NCBI GenBank assembly: GCA_003694975.1
Contig: RFJH01000125.1
Span: forward strand, 1 to 9,101
Source of the DNA: Anaerolineae bacterium
GTDB taxonomy: Bacteria > Chloroflexota > Anaerolineae > Anaerolineales > Villigracilaceae
Direction of reading: 5' to 3'
Length of the DNA stretch: 9,101 bases
Positions 1 to 6,191 of the stretch are shown piece by piece (position 1 is the first letter of the stretch; each line of letters opens with the position of its first letter). The notes under the pieces are model-generated. The model was given only the letters and a program-made list of their open reading frames with translations, had not been told where the DNA came from and did not search any database. Position numbers and translations under genes: made by a program.

Positions 1-399
1 ACGGGCGAGCATGTGCGGCAAGACGGCGCGCGTGACCTGGATCAGGCCGGTCAGGTTAACGGCGACCTGGGCAGCGATATCGCGCTCCGGAGCGAGGTTC
101 TCCAGCCAGTCCAGGCGGCCAAAGCCGGCGTTGTTGTAGAGGATATCAATGCGGCCATAGGTCTCCAGAACGGTATGTACTGCGTCCTCAATTTGTGCCT
201 GCTCGGTGACATCCAGAGGCACAACGAGGGCTTCTCCGCCCTGGGAACGGATTTCTTCCGCCAGGGCCTGGAGGCGTCCCACGCGCCGGGCCGCGAGGGC
301 CACTTTGCATCCCTCCCGGGCAAAAAGGCGCGCCGCGTCCGCTCCAAAGCCGGAGGAGGCGCCGGTAATCAGAACGACTTTGTTCTCCAGAGTTCTCAT
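1..399 (-). CDS. Short-chain dehydrogenase/reductase (SDR), N-terminal part
   Basis: The 133 visible residues form the Rossmann half of a classical SDR oxidoreductase, probably a cytosolic NAD(P)H-dependent carbonyl/alcohol enzyme. Seen directly: a TGASSGFG dinucleotide-binding motif (TGxxxGxG) near residues 13-20, an AARR segment after the second beta strand whose arginines favour NADP(H), an LDVT motif, and the structural NNAG motif near residue 95. The catalytic Ser and YxxxK lie in the missing C-terminal part beyond base 1, so activity cannot be judged. The ATG at 399 is preceded by GAGGAG at a suitable distance. The gene starts 31 bases after the lipoprotein gene stop on the same strand, so co-transcription is likely. 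The substrate cannot be inferred, because SDRs share this N-terminal region across many activities. Confidence 0.9.
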   Translation of the reverse strand, partial: MRTLENKVVLITGASSGFGADAARLFAREGCKVALAARRVGRLQALAEEIRSQGGEALVVPLDVTEQAQIEDAVHTVLETYGRIDILYNNAGFGRLDWLENLAPERDIAAQVAVNLTGLIQVTRAVLPHMLAR

Positions 400-430
400 A
401 CGCTTCTCCTCAGATCACAGTGGTTGCCAT

Positions 431-2932
431 TCATTCTTTCTCTGGCAATGCCAGTTCGAGCGTTGCACCGGTGCGGTGAAGGTCGATCCCTTCCCTCGCC
501 GAGACTCCGTAGCCATCCAGCCATGCCGTTACATCGTATACGCCCGGAGACAACGTGAACTGAAACGCTCCATCGGAGTCAGTCTCCGTCGCTTTGCCCG
601 CAAACGGCGGGTAGGCCTGCACGGCGCGAACCCGCACCCCCGCCAGGGGATTGCCGTCTTCCTGACCGACCACGCGCCCCGTCAGGGCATAGGTCTCGAA
701 GCCGCGAATGCGGAGGACGGCATTCTCCCTGTTCTCCACGGCGTAGAGCACGCCGCCCGCATCAAAGGCTATACCATAGAGATCGTGAAACCCGCTGAAG
801 ACCGTTTCGAGATGGCCCTGTTGGTCTACCCGCTGAATGGACTGAGAGAGATTCAGATACACCCATCCATCGGGGCCAACCGCGAGGTGACGGATCGGTT
901 CGCGCGTCTCGGCGAGGACGCTCACCGAGCGACTGGGAGCGATGGCCGTCACACGTGTCTGGCCAGTCACCAGATAGAATGTCCCATCCGGGGCAAGAGC
1001 GAGCAAGCGGGGATCATCCAAACCGTCCAGGAAGACCGTTTGCTCTCCGCCGGGCGTGATCGTGATGATTGCTCCTTCCTCGGGGAGGGTTGTGTAGATG
1101 AGACCCTCTTTAGTCACCACGTGACCGCGAGCGTTGAGAGAACTGGAAAGGATACGCTCCCGCGTATCCGGCAGAACGAGGAGGAACCAGTGCTCCGGCA
1201 AAGGCGGCATGGACTGATTCATCACAAACCAGCCCTGAGGCGACATCGCCATCAGGTGTGGCGCGTCAAAAGTAAAGCCACGTATCGTATCCTGCAATCG
1301 CCCATCCGGTGAGAAGACCCCTACACTTCCTCCTTCGTCCATCACGACCAGCAAATCGCCACAGGGCGAAAAGGGCGGTGTTTCTGGCGTGTTAAGTCCG
1401 CTGGGAGGCACCAGAGGGTCGGCGAGACCGTCGGGAGAGATCCGCCATATTCCACCGGTAGCACGCTGCACCCCAAACAATGCGCCATCATCGGCCACGG
1501 AAATCCCCTCGAAGGGTTCCATCTCCTGCTTGAAGAACAATTCCACCTGCCCGTCCGGAGAGACGCGGTACACCGTGTTCCACCCCTGCCACACATCGAG
1601 CACAACGTAAGCCGTGCCGTCCGGCAGCACATCTAAGCCGTGGAAGGTGGAAGATGCGGGCAACCCCGCCACGCGTTGCCCGGCACCGCTCTCACGATCC
1701 ACGGTATACAGACCATTCCCTATCACAGCGTAGAGGACGCCATCGGCCCGGACGTCCAGCGCCGTGACCACCTCGCGATAGCCTTCGGGAAGTTTGCGCA
1801 GACGTTGCCCCTGCACCTCGTAGATGAAAGCCTCCGGCAAATTCGGAGCCAGATAGAGAACTCCATCCGCAGAGACGGCCATCGGGCTTTCATCATACGT
1901 CTTGATCTCATCTGATTCTAGAATCAGGGAGGAGACCCCCGTCGGTGTCACACGGAACAGTTGCCCCAACGGCATGTTGTAGCCATAGAAGTATCCTTCG
2001 GCATCGCGGTCAACCGTGTAACTGCCGTTGACGGGCGCGAACTCCGAGATTTCTCCATCTGGCGAAATGCGAAGAAATTTGCCCGCCCGCGCCGAGGCGA
2101 CCACGATGCCGCCATCCGGCAGGGTCACCACATCGCTGGGCATGTTCACACCTGTCGGGGCGATCAGGTACTCCGCTGTGAACCCCGGCGGCACGCGAAC
2201 ACCCTCTGCCGGAAGGAGGTTGTCGGCGACGCTCAGCGATGCCTCCGTGCAAAAGATAGACCTATCCCCCGCCAGATCGGCTTGTGAGAGAAACGACGGC
2301 TCGCGCTCCTCCACTCTCAAGACCTTCGCCCAATCGCCCGAATCGCTCTCAGGCGCATCCCTGTCGAGCAGCGTTCCGTCATAGAGAGTGACGAGCAAGT
2401 CCTCGGGAGATACACCGCCGAACTGGCTGAGGGGAACACTCACCTCAAGCACCCGATCATAGGACGCGGTGTATTCCACTTTGTGGACTTCGGGGCCGGG
2501 CACGGCAGGCACCAATAGCACACGCGGTTCTTCCTCCAGAGTAACGTCGATCCAGTACGCCGGAGGGTCGTTGAGCGTGACGGACACCCGCACCGGGCTC
2601 TCGTTAACCCGCGAAGCCTCCACCATCAAGTAAAAGACCGCGTCATTGACAAACGCCGAAACCGTCAGAAGGTCTGCGTCCCCTGTCTGATCACCCGCAG
2701 CGTCAACGAGAACCGGCGGATAACGCGCCCAGTCATCTGACAGGCCATCCACCATGATGGCGGTGACGCCGTCCGGCGGAGGGACATAGGATTGCTCTGT
2801 GAGGGAGGGCGAAGGAAGGCGCGTGGCATCCGGATGTGGAGCGGTCGGGGGCAGGGAAGGCGAGCCTGCGGAGGTCGGTCTACACGCCGTGAGGACGACG
2901 GCGAGCCACACAGACATGGCAAGTTTTCTCAT
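431..2932 (-). CDS. Multidomain lipoprotein: DOMON/CBM9-like domain, ~12 propeller repeats, carboxypeptidase-regulatory-like C-terminus
   Basis: The 833-residue product is probably anchored outside the cell. A short signal peptide (MRK, hydrophobic 4-14) ends in the lipobox LTAC with Cys17, followed by a Pro/Ser/Thr-rich linker to about residue 50. Residues 53-215 carry the pattern 'I-VDG-L-DDW ... D ... DADLLTVSAFVND-VFYLMVEA', typical of DOMON/CBM9-like sugar- or haem-binding beta sandwiches. Residues 245-745 hold about twelve repeats of 35-45 residues with a core like 'LPDG..YV.......VYRVSPDG', as in NHL/SMP-30-type beta propellers; twelve would fit two six-bladed propellers. Residues 748-832 (LTGRV, PLAGVRVRA, TDSDGAFQF, LSPGVYDVTA) match the carboxypeptidase regulatory-like beta sandwich. 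I see no conserved catalytic set, so a binding or scaffold role is as likely as an enzyme. The ATG at 2932 has GAGG close upstream and lies 9 bases after the stop of the Lon stub. Confidence 0.85.
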   Translation of the reverse strand: MRKLAMSVWLAVVLTACRPTSAGSPSLPPTAPHPDATRLPSPSLTEQSYVPPPDGVTAIMVDGLSDDWARYPPVLVDAAGDQTGDADLLTVSAFVNDAVFYLMVEASRVNESPVRVSVTLNDPPAYWIDVTLEEEPRVLLVPAVPGPEVHKVEYTASYDRVLEVSVPLSQFGGVSPEDLLVTLYDGTLLDRDAPESDSGDWAKVLRVEEREPSFLSQADLAGDRSIFCTEASLSVADNLLPAEGVRVPPGFTAEYLIAPTGVNMPSDVVTLPDGGIVVASARAGKFLRISPDGEISEFAPVNGSYTVDRDAEGYFYGYNMPLGQLFRVTPTGVSSLILESDEIKTYDESPMAVSADGVLYLAPNLPEAFIYEVQGQRLRKLPEGYREVVTALDVRADGVLYAVIGNGLYTVDRESGAGQRVAGLPASSTFHGLDVLPDGTAYVVLDVWQGWNTVYRVSPDGQVELFFKQEMEPFEGISVADDGALFGVQRATGGIWRISPDGLADPLVPPSGLNTPETPPFSPCGDLLVVMDEGGSVGVFSPDGRLQDTIRGFTFDAPHLMAMSPQGWFVMNQSMPPLPEHWFLLVLPDTRERILSSSLNARGHVVTKEGLIYTTLPEEGAIITITPGGEQTVFLDGLDDPRLLALAPDGTFYLVTGQTRVTAIAPSRSVSVLAETREPIRHLAVGPDGWVYLNLSQSIQRVDQQGHLETVFSGFHDLYGIAFDAGGVLYAVENRENAVLRIRGFETYALTGRVVGQEDGNPLAGVRVRAVQAYPPFAGKATETDSDGAFQFTLSPGVYDVTAWLDGYGVSAREGIDLHRTGATLELALPEKE

Positions 2933-2941
2933 CTTTCCTCT

Positions 2942-3235
2942 CTACTCACGCCCTTCCTCGTTAGGGGCCGGGCGCGGTCGCGGCGGCCTGATGACCGCCT
3001 TCGGCGCGAGTGCCATCTTGAACACCCGATCCATATTGACCAACACGACGCGCAACTTCTTCAAGGCGGGCTTTGGCATGTCCATCAGGTCCTTCTTGTT
3101 GCGTTCAGGGAGGATGACCATCTTGGTGCCGGCGCGATGGGCGGCCAGCGCTTTCTCCCGCACCCCGCCGATGGGCAAAACGCGCCCGTGCAGGATGATC
3201 TCGCCGGTCATGGAACGGGAGGCGAGGAAACTCAT
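2942..3235 (-). pseudogene. Lon protease C-terminal stub (gene remnant or stand-alone mini-protein)
   Basis: The 97-residue frame matches only the last part of the S16 proteolytic domain of ATP-dependent Lon. MTGEI, GRVLPIGGVREKALAAHRAG and ILPERNKKDL correspond to the E. coli Lon region from about residue 703 to the end. The catalytic lysine (E. coli K722) is present as Lys28, but the N-domain, the AAA+ module and the GPSAG segment with the catalytic serine are absent. The frame upstream closes at a TGA 15 bases before the ATG, and I find no Lon sequence in the other frames of the preceding 200 bases. The tail is Pro/Arg-rich. It cannot be a working protease as encoded. The frame is intact and has a TATAAT box directly upstream, so it may still be transcribed, at least as the leader of the lipoprotein gene. 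Decayed paralogue is my first reading; a retained small protein is the alternative. Confidence 0.75.
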
Positions 3236-3242
3236 AAGCGCA

Positions 3243-3248
3243 ATTATA
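3243..3248 (-). promoter_or_regulatory. Candidate -10 box (TATAAT) before the Lon stub/lipoprotein/SDR genes
   Basis: A perfect TATAAT lies 7 bases upstream of the Lon-stub ATG. Transcription would begin at about 3236-3237, essentially at the start codon, giving a leaderless or nearly leaderless message. At 17 bp spacing the -35 position reads GGATGC, which does not resemble TTGACA, so support rests on the -10 alone and on its position at the head of a gene run. Confidence 0.4.
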
Positions 3249-3305
3249 CTTCAGGCCGCGAGAGCGCATCCCCGGTTTTGTGCCAGAGCCGGTTTACATG
3301 GAAAG

Positions 3306-3317
3306 GAACTCGCGTTC
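3306..3317. promoter_or_regulatory. Possible LexA (SOS) box, GAAC-N4-GTTC
   Basis: The sequence GAACTCGCGTTC fits the GAAC-N4-GTTC core of the Gram-positive LexA/DinR operator, a type also reported for the Chloroflexota member Dehalococcoides. The fixed arms match, but the flanking bases (G and C) and the first centre base differ from the fuller CGAACRNRYGTTCG form. It sits between the two divergent units and could serve either. Eight fixed bases are weak evidence by themselves. Confidence 0.25.
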
Positions 3318-3407
3318 CAAAACAGGTTGTGGTGGTCAGAAATCACCCTCGAAACGGCGGTTGACCGTTGGCAATGTGCCCCGCAATCCCATATCGCAGA
3401 AATCAAA

Positions 3408-3428
3408 TGCAGGATAAAATATCCTGCA
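3408..3428. repeat. 21-nt perfect inverted repeat abutting the DUF4173 ribosome binding site
   Basis: Arms TGCAGGATA and TATCCTGCA (9 bp each) are separated by AAA. The right arm ends where the Shine-Dalgarno sequence begins. It could be a repressor operator over the promoter or, if transcribed, a hairpin at the 5' end of the message that leaves the ribosome binding site just outside the stem. Confidence 0.55.
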
Positions 3429-3436
3429 GGAGGTGA
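3429..3436 (+). promoter_or_regulatory. Strong Shine-Dalgarno sequence of the DUF4173 gene
   Basis: GGAGGTGA is complementary to the 3' end of 16S rRNA. The GGAGG core is 6 bases before the ATG at 3440, fixing that start. Confidence 0.8.
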
Positions 3437-3439
3437 CTA

Positions 3440-5023
3440 ATGACTCTCTCGCCAAGGCGTTTGTGGCCCACCGCACTCTTTCTCGGCGTGGCCTTCGACT
3501 TCCTGTTTTGGGGGAAAAATCCAGGCGTTTCCTTTGCCATCTATGTCGCCCTATGCCTGGGCGGCGGCCTTTTCGTGCTCATCCTGGAAAAGCAACATCC
3601 TTCTTCTGGCGCATCAGGATTGCTGCTTCCCATCGGTCTTTTGGCCGCGATGACGGCCATTCGCGCCGAGCCGATGAGCCTCTTCCTCGCCCATGCGTTG
3701 ACCCTGCTCCTGATGGCGCTCCTGGCCACAACCTATCGCGGCGGACTCTGGTTCCGGTATAGCCTGAGCGATTACTTCCTGCGTCTGCTGCGGCTGGCAG
3801 GGAGCACCCTCACACTCGGGGCGACCGCTCTCGCCAGGGCACGTCGCCGGGAGAACAAAGCGGCTATGAGAGGCGACATCCTCCCCCACATCAAGGCTGT
3901 GATGATCGGTCTCCTGCTGGCACTGCCCGTGGTCATCATCTTTGCCTCACTCCTGTCCTCCGCCGACCCGGTCTTCGCGCGACGGATGAACGACCTCATT
4001 TCCCTCTTCCGTCTGGAGAAACTGCCGGAATACTTCTTCCGGCTCGTTCTCATTGCCCTGGTCGCCTATGCCCTGGCCGGAGTCTTCCTGCATGCCGCTC
4101 TGCGGAGCGAGGACGAACATCTTATCGGGATCGAGTCTCCTCTTCTAAAACCTTTCCTGGGCATCACCGAGGCGGTCACCGTGCTGGGGAGCGTTTTGCT
4201 CCTCTTCGCCTCCTTCGTCAGCATACAGTTCCGCTACTTCTTCGGTGGACAGGCCAATATCTCCCTGGAAGGCTACACGTACGCCGAGTACGCACGTCGT
4301 GGCTTTGGAGAACTGGTGACGGTCGCCTTCTTTACCCTTCTCTTGCTCCTCAGCCTGAGCGCCATCACACGGCGTACAGGAAGAGCGCGCCTCGTCTTTG
4401 CCGCCTTTGGGAGCGGGTTGGTCGCCCTGGTTCTCGTCATTCTCGTCTCGGCGTTCCAGCGCCTTCTCCTCTACGAAGAGGCTTATGGCTTCTCCCGTCT
4501 GCGGACGTATACCCACGTCTTCATCCCCTGGTTGGGCGCGCTGCTCATCGCCGTCGCCGCCCTCGAATTCCTGCAACGACAGCGTCTCTTCGCCACCGCT
4601 GCCTTGCTGAGCACGTTGGGTTTTGCCATCACCCTCAACCTTCTCAACGTGGACGCCTTCATCGCACGTCAAAACGTTGCCCGCCATGCGCGCGGCGAGG
4701 AACTGGACATAACCTATCTGAGCACCCTCTCGGAAGACGCTATCCCGACACTGGTTTCCCTCTACCGAACCCCCTCGCTTCCGTCCCGGACCCGGCACCT
4801 GGTCGCCGTGACCCTGGCCTGTTACCGCAACCTGAACAATTACCGCCTCTCCGAAGAACGCCCCTGGCAATCCTCCCGCCTGTCTTACCGACAAGCCCGA
4901 TACGCCCTGGAGAGCCTGCAAGACGACCTGTCGGCATACCGTCTCGACCCTGAGGGCTGGCCAGTGACCATTGTTGCCCCTGATGGCGAGGCGTTCGATT
5001 GTTCTGAGGGCGGCTATCACTGA
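3440..5023 (+). CDS. DUF4173/DUF4153-like polytopic membrane protein
   Basis: The 527-residue protein has about 11 predicted membrane helices, near residues 8-24, 29-49, 60-75, 79-96, 150-172, 199-219, 238-262, 286-308, 318-338, 355-376 and 383-403, and a soluble C-terminal tail of about 120 residues. Family-type motifs visible are SSADPVF (173-179), YARRGFGEL (284-292), YEEAYGFSRLRTYTH (345-359) and NVDAFIARQNVAR (403-415), followed by a D..YL..LS.DA segment. These match the uncharacterised DUF4173/DUF4153 membrane proteins; no biochemical role is established. The start is fixed by a strong ribosome binding site. The gene stands alone: divergent from the Lon-stub unit and convergent with rplL, with a terminator 22 bases after its stop. 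The tail holds unpaired cysteines (461, 521). I am confident of the membrane family and cannot infer function. Confidence 0.85.
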   Translation: MTLSPRRLWPTALFLGVAFDFLFWGKNPGVSFAIYVALCLGGGLFVLILEKQHPSSGASGLLLPIGLLAAMTAIRAEPMSLFLAHALTLLLMALLATTYRGGLWFRYSLSDYFLRLLRLAGSTLTLGATALARARRRENKAAMRGDILPHIKAVMIGLLLALPVVIIFASLLSSADPVFARRMNDLISLFRLEKLPEYFFRLVLIALVAYALAGVFLHAALRSEDEHLIGIESPLLKPFLGITEAVTVLGSVLLLFASFVSIQFRYFFGGQANISLEGYTYAEYARRGFGELVTVAFFTLLLLLSLSAITRRTGRARLVFAAFGSGLVALVLVILVSAFQRLLLYEEAYGFSRLRTYTHVFIPWLGALLIAVAALEFLQRQRLFATAALLSTLGFAITLNLLNVDAFIARQNVARHARGEELDITYLSTLSEDAIPTLVSLYRTPSLPSRTRHLVAVTLACYRNLNNYRLSEERPWQSSRLSYRQARYALESLQDDLSAYRLDPEGWPVTIVAPDGEAFDCSEGGYH

Positions 5024-5044
5024 GTTCCACCTGCGATAACAACG

Positions 5045-5075
5045 AAAAGGCGACCCACTCGGGGTCGCCTTTTTT
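5045..5075. terminator. Bidirectional intrinsic terminator between DUF4173 gene and rplL
   Basis: A 12-bp perfect stem, AAAAGGCGACCC / GGGTCGCCTTTT, has a 5-base loop (5057-5061). The plus strand ends in six T (5070-5075), a good terminator for the DUF4173 gene. The minus strand has TTTT then CGTTGTT, a usable end for rplL. It serves two convergent units and marks the end of the ribosomal cluster. Confidence 0.9.
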
Positions 5076-5094
5076 ACCGGTGGCAAAAGCGTCG

Positions 5095-5484
5095 TTACGC
5101 CAGTTCGACGACTGCGCCAGCCTCTTCGAGTTTCTTCTTGGCTTCCATCGCCGCCTCTTTGCCCACCTGGGTAAGGATTTTGCTTCCGGGGGTCTCGGCG
5201 AGGGTCTTGGCTTCGCCCAGGCCCACGCTGGTCAATTGGCGGATGGCCTTGATGACCTCGATCTTCTTGGGGCCGGTCTCCTTGAGGACCACATCGAACT
5301 CGGTTTTCTCTTCGGCCTCTTCTGCAGGGGCACCGGCCGCGCCGGCGCCGGCAGCCGCCGCCACAGCGACGGGGGCCGCCGCAGAGACACCCCACTTCTC
5401 TTCGAGGATTTTCACCAGTTCAGCAGCCTCGAGGACGGTCAGTTTACTCAGTTCCTCAGCCAGTTTTTCAAGATCTGCAGCCAT
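5095..5484 (-). CDS. rplL: 50S ribosomal protein L7/L12
   Basis: The 129-residue protein is the multicopy stalk protein that recruits and activates translational GTPases (EF-Tu, EF-G, IF2). The N-terminal dimerisation and L10-binding helices span 1-33 (LEKLAEELSKLTVLEAAELV), an Ala-rich flexible hinge spans about 34-60, and the globular factor-binding domain spans about 62-129, with EFDVVLKETGPKKIEVIKAIR and the GLGEAK segment. Length is slightly above the usual 120-125 because of the hinge. The ATG at 5484 has an AAGGAG about 12 bases upstream, a long spacing, in an A/T-rich 63-base gap after rplJ. It follows rplJ under the L10 leader. It is the last gene of the cluster: a terminator follows and rpoB does not. 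Confidence 0.98.
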   Translation of the reverse strand: MAADLEKLAEELSKLTVLEAAELVKILEEKWGVSAAAPVAVAAAAGAGAAGAPAEEAEEKTEFDVVLKETGPKKIEVIKAIRQLTSVGLGEAKTLAETPGSKILTQVGKEAAMEAKKKLEEAGAVVELA

Positions 5485-5547
5485 TTTTCTAAGAACTCCT
5501 TTTTCTAAAGATAGAGAATGTTTTCGATTAGTAAATAGTCAGAGCAA

Positions 5548-6078
5548 TTACGCCGCAGGTGCGGCTTGTTCGGAATAGGCCTGGAAGACCGCGGCCAGTT
5601 GGCGCGCCGGTTCGGCCACGGTGCGCACCAGTTTCCCTGCCGGCGCCTGTAACACGCCCAGCAGTTGTGCGCGTAGAATCGGCAAGGGCGGGAGAGAGGC
5701 CAAAGTCTCAAAACGGCTTGCATCCACCATTTCGGTGCCCATATAGCCGCCTTTGACTTTGAGCACCCCAACATCCTTCATCGCGTCGCGGAGCGCTTTA
5801 GCGGTGGCCGGGATATCCTCAAAGGCCAGGCCAACAGCCGTGCTGCCTTCCAGATATCCTTCGGGGACGCTCAGCCCATTGGCCTCAAAGGCCAGTTTGG
5901 CCAGGGTGTTCTTCACAACGTGAAACTCCCCACCGGACTCGCGAACTTTGGCACGGATCAGGTCCATATCCTTCATTGTCGCGCCGGTGTACTCAAACAA
6001 GAACACGGCCTGGCTGCGGCTCAACCACTCTTTATACTGATTGAGCACCTCTTCTTTACGCTGTCGAGATAGGGCCAA
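5548..6078 (-). CDS. rplJ: 50S ribosomal protein L10
   Basis: L10 forms the base of the L7/L12 stalk and, as the L10-(L12)4-type complex, represses its own operon in several bacteria. From the start chosen here the protein is 176 residues: N-terminal rRNA-binding domain with FHVVKNTLAKLA (52-63) and KGGYMG (109-114), then the long C-terminal helix (about 133-170) that binds L12 dimers. The longer frame begins at a GTG (6087) that lies inside the Shine-Dalgarno sequence itself. TTG at 6078 is 8 bases after AGGAGG (6087-6092) and gives MALSRQRKEE, a normal L10 N-terminus. It is preceded by its own promoter, L10 leader and attenuator, and followed by rplL after 63 bases. Confidence 0.96.
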   Translation of the reverse strand: MALSRQRKEEVLNQYKEWLSRSQAVFLFEYTGATMKDMDLIRAKVRESGGEFHVVKNTLAKLAFEANGLSVPEGYLEGSTAVGLAFEDIPATAKALRDAMKDVGVLKVKGGYMGTEMVDASRFETLASLPPLPILRAQLLGVLQAPAGKLVRTVAEPARQLAAVFQAYSEQAAPAA

Positions 6079-6083
6079 CGAAT

Positions 6084-6125
6084 TCACCTCCTTTCCATAA
6101 AAAAGTCTTTGCCACTTCCAGGCAA
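6084..6125 (-). other. Possible 13-codon leader ORF across the attenuator
   Basis: GGAGG (6139-6135) is followed after 9 bases by TTG (6125). The frame reads LPGSGKDFFMERR (Met if initiated) and stops at the TGA inside the rplJ ribosome binding region, 5 bases before the rplJ TTG. Initiation is not demonstrated by sequence alone. Confidence 0.2.
6087..6092 (-). promoter_or_regulatory. Shine-Dalgarno sequence deciding the rplJ start
   Basis: AGGAGG followed by TGA gives a full anti-16S match. It overlaps the GTG of the longest frame and is 8 bases before TTG at 6078, so initiation at the TTG is the sensible reading. Confidence 0.8.
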
Positions 6126-6131
6126 AGACTT
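6099..6131 (-). terminator. Attenuator terminator in the rplJL leader
   Basis: On the minus strand AAGTCTTTGCC (6131-6121) pairs with GGCAAAGACTT (6113-6103), an 11-bp perfect stem with a 7-base loop and a run of six T (6104-6099). It lies after the L10-binding fold and only 6 bases before the rplJ Shine-Dalgarno sequence. It therefore cannot be the end of rplA alone; it is placed to stop transcription before rplJ. Confidence 0.85.
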
Positions 6132-6191
6132 CGTCCTCCTTAACGGAGCCGACTCGCAGCGCGAGCGGGAATATTCGAGGTCTTCACCTGG
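6118..6191 (-). promoter_or_regulatory. Putative antiterminator of the rplJL leader
   Basis: CCAGGTGAAGAC (6191-6180) can pair without interruption with GTCTTTGCCTGG (6129-6118): 12 pairs, two of them G-U/U-G. The first strand includes the whole 3' arm of P1 of the L10 fold. The second includes 9 of the 11 bases of the terminator 5' arm plus part of its loop. The pairing excludes both the L10-bound fold and the terminator. The 50 enclosed bases contain a small CTCGC/GCGAG hairpin. Confidence 0.6.

Larger units (their letters stand above)
3236..3439. other. Divergent intergenic region between Lon stub and DUF4173 gene
   Basis: These 204 bases separate two divergent transcription units and contain no convincing gene. 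They hold the TATAAT box for the minus-strand genes, a GAAC-N4-GTTC dyad and a 21-nt inverted repeat next to the plus-strand ribosome binding site. For the plus strand the best promoter I can offer is TTGGCA (3368-3373) with CATATC (3390-3395) at 16 bp spacing, which is weak. TAAAAT (3415-3420) inside the inverted repeat has no matching -35. Confidence 0.6.

Noticed and set aside
206..1312. Long plus-strand open frame opposite the lipoprotein and SDR genes
   Set aside because: It is antisense to two well-supported genes with recognisable domains. Its product is low-complexity and Arg/His-rich with no family features, as expected from the opposite strand of GC-rich coding DNA.
2799..3440. Plus-strand open frames over the Lon stub and the divergent intergenic region
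   Set aside because: They are antisense to the Lon stub and show no family match or ribosome binding site; the region is better explained by promoters and inverted repeats.
4145..5395. 416-codon minus-strand open frame across DUF4173 gene, terminator and rplL
   Set aside because: It crosses an intrinsic terminator, overlaps the membrane-protein gene in antisense and rplL in another frame, and its product is Gly/Arg/Gln-rich without any domain.
5484..5508. Direct repeat TTTTTCTAA (5484-5492 and 5500-5508) in the rplJ-rplL gap
   Set aside because: A 9-base A/T-rich repeat in an A/T-rich ribosome binding region is expected by chance and does not suggest a control site.
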